Shown: piece by piece, positions 59,304 through 64,000 of the stretch | Numbering within the stretch: position 1 is the first letter of the stretch | Layout of the letters: every line of letters starts with the position of its first letter | Made by a program: the position numbers and the translations under genes | Assembly: GCF_001672775.1 (NCBI RefSeq) | Contig: NZ_LZKJ01000173.1 | Span: 1 to 64,000 of the forward strand | From: Mycobacterium kyorinense | GTDB taxonomy: Bacteria; Actinomycetota; Actinomycetes; Mycobacteriales; Mycobacteriaceae | Length of the DNA stretch: 64,000 bases | Direction of reading: 5' to 3' | Notes under the pieces: model-generated | Seen by the model: only the letters and a program-made list of their open reading frames with translations | The model's database searches: none | Told to the model about the DNA's origin: nothing

Positions 59304-60278
59304 CTAGGCGGCGCCCAAGCTGCTCTGCAGATCGGGCTTCATTGCCTGCAGCTGAGCACCCCAGTACTCCCAGCTGTGGGTGCCGTAGGCCGGGAAGTTG
59401 AACACGGCGTTGTGGCCACCTGCGGCGTTGTAAGCCTCTTCGAACTTCTTGTTGCCGCCGATCATGAAATTGCTCTCGAGGAACGTGGCCGGCAGGTTGG
59501 CGCCGCCCAGTTCGTTGGGCGTCCCGTTGCCGCAGTACACCCAGAGCCGAGTGTTGTTGGCGACGAGTTGGCCGACGTTGACCGTGGGGTCGTTGCGTAC
59601 CCATGCCGGGTCGTTGTCCGGCCCCCACATGTCTTCCTTCTTGTAGCCGCCGGCATCGCCCATCGCCAAGCCGATCCAGCTTTGACCGGTGGAGGGGCTG
59701 AGGTAGCCGGACAGCGAACCGGCGTAGATGAACTGGCCAGGGTGGTAGATCGCCAGGTTCATCGCCGATGCACCCGCCATGGAGATCCCCACCGCAGCGC
59801 TGCCGGTCGACTTGACCGACTGGTTGGAAGCCAGGTAGCCGGGCAGCTCGCTGGTCAGGAAGGTCTCCCATTTGTAGGTCGAGCAGCCCGCCTTGCCACA
59901 CGCCGGGTTGTACCAGTCGGTGTAGAAGCTGGACTGCCCACCGACGGGCATCACGACCGACAAGCCGGACTGGTAGTACCACTCAAAGGCTGGAGTGTTG
60001 ATGTCCCAGCCGTTGTAGTCGTCTTGGGCACGCAAGCCGTCGAGCAGATAGACCGCCGGGGAGTTGGCGCCGCCGCTTTGGAACTGGACCTTGATGTCGC
60101 GTCCCATCGCGGCCGACGGCACCTGCAGGTACTCGACCGGCAGACCGGGCCGGGAGAACGCTCCCGCGGTCGCGGCTCCACCCGCAAGGCCGACCAGGCC
60201 TGGCAGTGCGGCGGCCCCGATCGCGGCGATCGTCAATCGCCGCACCCAGCCGCGCATCCGTTTGCTCACGTCTGTCAT
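59304..60278 (-). CDS. fbpB: Antigen 85B mycolyltransferase (FbpB)
   Basis: Secreted mycolyltransferase that transfers mycolic acid between trehalose monomycolates to build trehalose dimycolate and arabinogalactan mycolate. The 324-aa precursor has a 40-residue signal peptide with RR followed by a hydrophobic run; the mature protein starts FSRPGL. The catalytic triad is Ser126 (GISMAGAS), Glu228 and His261 (GTHSWEYWG) in mature numbering. ATG 60278 has AAGGGG upstream. It is monocistronic as far as can be seen; M. tuberculosis genes rpfC and the chorismate mutase normally found nearby are absent from this window. Confidence 0.97.
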   Translation of the reverse strand: MTDVSKRMRGWVRRLTIAAIGAAALPGLVGLAGGAATAGAFSRPGLPVEYLQVPSAAMGRDIKVQFQSGGANSPAVYLLDGLRAQDDYNGWDINTPAFEWYYQSGLSVVMPVGGQSSFYTDWYNPACGKAGCSTYKWETFLTSELPGYLASNQSVKSTGSAAVGISMAGASAMNLAIYHPGQFIYAGSLSGYLSPSTGQSWIGLAMGDAGGYKKEDMWGPDNDPAWVRNDPTVNVGQLVANNTRLWVYCGNGTPNELGGANLPATFLESNFMIGGNKKFEEAYNAAGGHNAVFNFPAYGTHSWEYWGAQLQAMKPDLQSSLGAA

Positions 60279-60653
60279 ACCTGTGCCCCTTGTCGTAAGC
60301 CGTCGTGCGCCCGTGGCAGAACTTACCTCCTGGTAGTCCATATGTCGATGAGAGCGCAAACGTGTCTCAAATTTGTATCGGCCACTACCACCTGCTCGGC
60401 GCCGGTGATCGCGACCGCATCGACACCCGTGGCTACCCAAATCCATCGCAGACCACACCACGGCGTCGATACCCACCCGGCGGCCGTGCCGGCGGCCGCG
60501 TAGGCTCACCCGAGGTACGCCGACGAACAGCCACCGCCCCCGGTCCGTTCGGCGCTGCGAACCACCGCACCACAGCATGGCGACTTTTGGGTGCGCGCGA
60601 CGGCGTCATCTCGGCTTGGGGCCACGGGTAAGCGGCATGATTGAGGTGCGGAT
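60279..60653. other. 375-bp intergenic region, fbpB promoter side
   Basis: Divergent region between fbpB and the DUF7159 gene. The stretch near fbpB (60305-60400) has an AT-richer segment (CATATGTCGATGAGAG, AAATTTGTATCGG) suitable for a promoter, while the remainder is GC-rich. No conserved motif, small gene or RNA gene was recognised; short open frames in it lack ribosome sites and coding character. Confidence 0.6.
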
Positions 60654-61859
60654 TTGGAGACGGTACTAGGGCTGTCGCTGACGTCGACCGCCGTCGGCTG
60701 GGTACTTGTCGACGGTCGGGACGCTGACGGCACCATCCTGGACCACGACGGTTTCGACGTGCATACCGGCGGCGGGACGCGGGCGGCCGACCTCGCGGAG
60801 CGGGTGAGTGCCGCGGTGTCGGAAGTGGTGTCGGCAGCGACCGAATGGGACCGCCGGCTGCACGTGCTCGGCGTGACATGGAGCGACGACGCCTCGGCCG
60901 AGGCCGCGGTGCTGCTGGAGGCGTTGACCGACGCCGGTTTCGACAATGTGGTACCGATCCGGTCGGTGCAGGCCGCCGAGATGCTGGCGCAGGGCATCGC
61001 ACCCGTCGTCGGCTATCAGAAGGCCGCGGTGTGCCTGGTGGACGGCGAGTCGACCACCGTGGTGATGGTCGACGCCGGCGACGGCCGAGCGCAGACCGCC
61101 GTCAAACACCTCGACGGCGGTGCGGACCGGCTGGCCCGGTGGCTGACCACGATGTTCGAGCGGAGCACCTGGCAGCCCGACGGCGTGATCGTCGTCGGCG
61201 CCGATCACGTCGTCGATGCACTGTCTTGGCAACTCGACGAGGCGCTGCCGGTACCGGTGTTCACCCAAAGCGGGGTGGCGCCGGCCCTGGCCCGGGGTGC
61301 CGCGCTGGCAGCGGCTGACGCCACGCAATTCGCCGACTCGCCGATCCCCGAGCCGATCGACACACCCACCCCGCGGCCGGTGCGGTCACGCCCGCCGGCC
61401 TACGCCGGGGCGTTGACCATGCTGGTCGCCGGCGCGGCGACGTTCGTGGCGTCGGTGTCGCTGGCGATCGGCCCCCGCCTGCTTCCCGACCGGCCAACCG
61501 AACCGGTCCGGCAAGCCGTACACAAGGCAGCACCGGCCCCCGTCGCGCAAGCACCTGCGCCACCGCCCGCGAGGGTCGAGGCGCCGCCGGTGCACGCAGC
61601 GCCCGAGCCCGCGCCGCCGGAAGAACCCGTCGTTGTCGCGGCACCCGTCGAACCCCAAAACGGCTTCACCGCAGAGCCGTCAACCGACCTGCCCGTCGCA
61701 GCCGCGGCTCCGCCACCGCCACCGGAGCCGCTGCCTCCTCCGCCGCCTCCCGAACCGAATCCACATCCGCTTCTGACCAGGGTGCTCGAGCGCCTGCACG
61801 GCCACCACGACGATGCTCCGCCGGACGAGCCCGCGCCGGCACCGATCCCGTCTCCGTAA
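60654..61859 (+). CDS. DUF7159 mycobacterial protein with Pro-rich tail
   Basis: A 401-aa protein. The N-terminal 230 residues match the mycobacterial DUF7159 pattern (VLGLSLTSTAVGWVLVDGRD, then VLGVTWSDDASAEAAVLLEAL; an actin/ASKHA-like layout is possible). A membrane helix at about 248-270 (AGALTMLVAGAATFVASVSL) is followed by a Pro/Ala/Glu-rich tail likely outside the membrane. Start is TTG 60654. Function is unknown. It converges with the LLM oxidoreductase gene with a 4-base gap. Confidence 0.8.
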   Translation: METVLGLSLTSTAVGWVLVDGRDADGTILDHDGFDVHTGGGTRAADLAERVSAAVSEVVSAATEWDRRLHVLGVTWSDDASAEAAVLLEALTDAGFDNVVPIRSVQAAEMLAQGIAPVVGYQKAAVCLVDGESTTVVMVDAGDGRAQTAVKHLDGGADRLARWLTTMFERSTWQPDGVIVVGADHVVDALSWQLDEALPVPVFTQSGVAPALARGAALAAADATQFADSPIPEPIDTPTPRPVRSRPPAYAGALTMLVAGAATFVASVSLAIGPRLLPDRPTEPVRQAVHKAAPAPVAQAPAPPPARVEAPPVHAAPEPAPPEEPVVVAAPVEPQNGFTAEPSTDLPVAAAAPPPPPEPLPPPPPPEPNPHPLLTRVLERLHGHHDDAPPDEPAPAPIPSP

Positions 61860-61863
61860 AGGG

Positions 61864-62736
61864 CTAGGGCGCCACTGCTTTGGCAGCTTGCGCCGCAGTC
61901 GTCAGCGCGGCCAAGTGGTCGTCCACCGATGCCAGCCCGGCGCCCATCGTATTGATGGACACGTGTGAGGCGCCGACGTCGGCCCAACTGCGCAGTGCGG
62001 CAACGAATTCGTCGGGATCGTCATTCCAGGAGACGCGGCCCTCCATCGCGATTGCGGCCGGGTCACGGCCGGCCTCGATCGCCGCGTCGCGTACCGCCTG
62101 CAAAGCCTGGTCGAGTTTTGGCCCGGGCCCGACCATCGGGAACCAACCGTCGGCGAGGCGTCCGGCGCGCCGGCAGGCGCGGGCCGAGGATGCGCCGAAC
62201 CACACCGGGATCGGCCGTTGTATCGGCAGCGGCGCCAACCCGGCTCCGGTGACCCGGTGATAGGTGCCGCGATAGGTGACGGTCTCTTCGGTCCACAGTC
62301 TGCGCATCAACTCCACCTGCTCCTCGGAGCGTTTGCCGCGGGTGGAGAAGTCCTGGCCCAGCGCCTCGTATTCCACCGCGTTCCAGCCCAGGCCGACGCC
62401 GAGCCGCAACCGGCCACCGCTGAGCAGGTCGACCTCCGCGGCCTGTTTGGCCACCAGCACGGTCTGCCGCTGCGGCAGGATCACGATGCCGGTCACCAGC
62501 TCGAGCGTGGTAGTGACCGCCGCGAGGTAGCCGAAGGTCACCAACGGTTCATGGAAGGTGCTGTGCAGGTCGTAAGGCCCGTTCCAGCCCTGATGGATTT
62601 TCGGGTCGGCGCCCACCACGTGGTCGTAGGCAAGCAGATGGGCAAATCCGAGTCCTTCGACATGCTCGGCATAGGCGCGGACCGCACCGGCGTCCGCGCC
62701 GATCTCGGTCTGGGGGAACACCACTCCAATCCGCAT
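61864..62736 (-). CDS. LLM-class F420-dependent oxidoreductase
   Basis: A 290-aa TIM-barrel F420-dependent flavin-type monooxygenase-like enzyme. The N-terminus MRIGVVFPQTEIGADAGAVR, EGLGFAHLLAYDHVVGAD, GIVILPQRQTVLVAKQAAEV and LRLGVGLGWNAVEYEALGQDF are luciferase-like motifs. It starts 8 bases after YceI and probably shares its transcript. Substrate unknown. Many mycobacteria carry numerous such genes. Confidence 0.93.
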   Translation of the reverse strand: MRIGVVFPQTEIGADAGAVRAYAEHVEGLGFAHLLAYDHVVGADPKIHQGWNGPYDLHSTFHEPLVTFGYLAAVTTTLELVTGIVILPQRQTVLVAKQAAEVDLLSGGRLRLGVGLGWNAVEYEALGQDFSTRGKRSEEQVELMRRLWTEETVTYRGTYHRVTGAGLAPLPIQRPIPVWFGASSARACRRAGRLADGWFPMVGPGPKLDQALQAVRDAAIEAGRDPAAIAMEGRVSWNDDPDEFVAALRSWADVGASHVSINTMGAGLASVDDHLAALTTAAQAAKAVAP

Positions 62737-62744
62737 GGCGGCTC

Positions 62745-63305
62745 CTATTCGTTGGGCTTCTTCTTGGCGTGCTGCGCGGTGAACGACACGGTCACCTCGT
62801 CGGCGACTTTCAACGAACCCATCAGCAGTGAGTACGGCTTGACGCCGAAATCTGATTGGCGAACGGTGGTATTACTGGTCATTCGCCACGAATCGCCGAG
62901 ATCGGCTGTGCACAGGTCGATTACCTGCTCGCGCGTCTTGCCGTGGATCTGCAGTTCTCCGCGCAACCGGTAGCCGGCGTCGCTTTTCTCGATTGCCTCG
63001 GCGGTGAAGCGGATGTCGGGAAATCGCTCGGCGTGCAACGACTTCAACGCATTCGAGCGCACCAGCGTCTTCTCCGGCCCGGACAACGGTGTGACGCCTC
63101 CTTCGCCGTGCAGTACCTCGAGCGATGTCACGTCGACCACGATTTCCGCCGCTACCGGTTCGCTGTCGGTCCAGCTGACGGTGGCCTGCCAGTGCCGCAT
63201 CGCGATAGTGAGACGATGACCCATTTTCGCCGCCCGGCCGGTGACTCCGGTGTGGACCAGCAATTCTCCGTCGGCGGCGGTCAGGGTCCACGTTTCGGCG
63301 GTCAC
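62745..63305 (-). CDS. YceI family protein
   Basis: A 186-aa YceI-like lipocalin fold that binds polyisoprenoid-type lipids in other bacteria. No signal peptide is present, so it is cytoplasmic here. Typical parts are VDVTSLEVLHGEGGVTPLSG, SNALKSLHAERFPDIRFTA and GELQIHGKTREQVI. Start is GTG 63305. It is 25 bases from the alcohol dehydrogenase stop. Ligand unknown. Confidence 0.92.
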   Translation of the reverse strand: MTAETWTLTAADGELLVHTGVTGRAAKMGHRLTIAMRHWQATVSWTDSEPVAAEIVVDVTSLEVLHGEGGVTPLSGPEKTLVRSNALKSLHAERFPDIRFTAEAIEKSDAGYRLRGELQIHGKTREQVIDLCTADLGDSWRMTSNTTVRQSDFGVKPYSLLMGSLKVADEVTVSFTAQHAKKKPNE

Positions 63306-63330
63306 ACCTCACCGTATCGGCCGGGTGCGG

Positions 63331-64000
63331 TCAGGTGGTGAGCACCATGCGGTAACGCGGCCGGCCCTGCTCCATGGCGGCGTACGCGTCAGCGGCTTCG
63401 GCAAGCGGTCGTTCCTCGATCCATGCCCGCACGCCGGACAGCACCGCAAAGGCCATGGTTTCCTCGACGTCGCGCGCGGTGCCCGACGGGTGGCCGGTAA
63501 CGCTGAGGGCCGGCATGATCAGCTGGGCCGGGCTGATCGGCAACGGTTCGGCGGTGACGCCGATCGTGATCAGTTCACCGCGAGGGAGTAAGCCGCCCAC
63601 TGTGTCGGCCATGGCCTGTGAGTTTCCTGCTGTGGCAAGGACTACCGAGACGCCGCCGAGCGCGCGGAGAGCTTCGGCGACGTCGTTTTTGGTGGAGTCG
63701 ATGTAGTGATGCGCGCCCAGTTTGCGAGCATCCTCGGCCTTGTCGGTGCCCCGCGCAACCGCAATGGTCTCGAAACCCATCGCTCGACAGAACTGAACGC
63801 CCAGATGTCCGAGGCCGCCGACGCCGAGAACGGCAACGCGATCGCCGGGCAGGGCCTTGGTGTGCCGAAGCGCGTTGTAGGTGGTGACGCCGGCACACCC
63901 CATCGGGGCGGCTTCGGCGAAGGAAAGCTCGGCCGGTATCCGGGCCAACGCACTCGCCGGCACCGTCACCGTCTCCGCGTAGCCACCGGGATAATGCCAG
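63331..64000 (-). CDS. Zinc alcohol dehydrogenase, partial (5' end outside window)
   Basis: C-terminal two-thirds of a medium-chain alcohol dehydrogenase. The frame stays open to the right window edge (WHYPGGYAET precedes TVPASALARIPAEL), so the start and zinc residues lie outside. The visible part has ALGCxGVTTYNAL-type PMGCAGVTTYNALR, the NAD motif AVLGVGGLGHLGVQF and IDSTKNDVAEALRALGG. It is the first gene of the probable ADH-YceI-LLM operon. Confidence 0.9.
   Translation of the reverse strand, partial: WHYPGGYAETVTVPASALARIPAELSFAEAAPMGCAGVTTYNALRHTKALPGDRVAVLGVGGLGHLGVQFCRAMGFETIAVARGTDKAEDARKLGAHHYIDSTKNDVAEALRALGGVSVVLATAGNSQAMADTVGGLLPRGELITIGVTAEPLPISPAQLIMPALSVTGHPSGTARDVEETMAFAVLSGVRAWIEERPLAEAADAYAAMEQGRPRYRMVLTT

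Overview
This is a high-GC actinobacterial chromosome segment that I assign with high confidence to a mycobacterium other than M. tuberculosis. Marker genes are type-II NADH dehydrogenase, the Apa antigen, antigen 85B with an intact Ser/Glu/His triad, CYP140, BfrA, GlnA3, LldD2 and several mycobacteria-restricted families (DUF2563, DUF7159, PknH-type sensor domain, 13E12-type HNH protein). From memory, gene order follows the M. tuberculosis Rv1854c-Rv1886c backbone (ndh, SDR, modABC, apa, Rv1861, adhA, Rv1863c, Rv1866-Rv1870c, lldD2, Rv1873, bfrA, Rv1877, glnA3, Rv1879, cyp140, Rv1882c, Rv1883c, fbpB), interrupted by blocks of extra genes. No tRNA, rRNA, CRISPR array or insertion sequence was found.

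Layout. 0-8.2 kb: respiration (ndh), molybdate import (modABC), Apa and an alcohol dehydrogenase. 8.2-13.4 kb: a CPBP membrane protease, phosphoketolase, and a translationally coupled pair made of an Abi-alpha/DUF4393-like protein and a DUF445 membrane protein. 13.5-22.2 kb: a fused double CoA-transferase, a thiolase-like protein, an epimerase-PEP-synthase-like fusion, a ferredoxin reductase, a DUF72 protein and a helix-hairpin-helix protein. 22.3-34.9 kb: the main accessory block. It holds a secreted CHAP amidase, a membrane RCK-RyR protein, a TIR-transmembrane-PknH_C receptor, an F420-type reductase, Lon protease, a five-gene type VII-secretion-type cassette ending in two tandem membrane paralogues, and a 13E12-type HNH protein.

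35-48.4 kb: lactate dehydrogenase, a GH13 enzyme, an intact oxyR divergent from ahpC-ahpD, a small lipid/acyl-CoA group, an iron-storage locus (bfd and bfrA flanking two IdeR-box-like sites), an MFS exporter fused to a winged-helix-like tail, and glnA3 with an amidohydrolase. 48.4-54.8 kb: a second accessory block (acyltransferase, SRPBCC, NTF2-like, amidohydrolase, CocE-like hydrolase, TesB-like). 54.8-64 kb: the coupled SRPBCC-SDR-CYP140 operon, small unknown genes, fbpB, a DUF7159 protein, and an LLM oxidoreductase, YceI protein and zinc alcohol dehydrogenase (cut by the window edge).

The best candidate for an undescribed system is the co-directional pair at 23.2-26.7 kb. One protein joins two membrane helices to an NAD-binding RCK domain and a C-terminal RyR domain. 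The next is a membrane-anchored TIR domain, with its catalytic-position glutamate retained, carrying an extracytoplasmic PknH-type sensor. I infer a membrane sensor in which TIR-made NAD-derived signals or NAD depletion could act on the RCK/RyR protein. The second candidate is the type VII substrate/duplicated-membrane-protein cassette at 29.6-33.3 kb.
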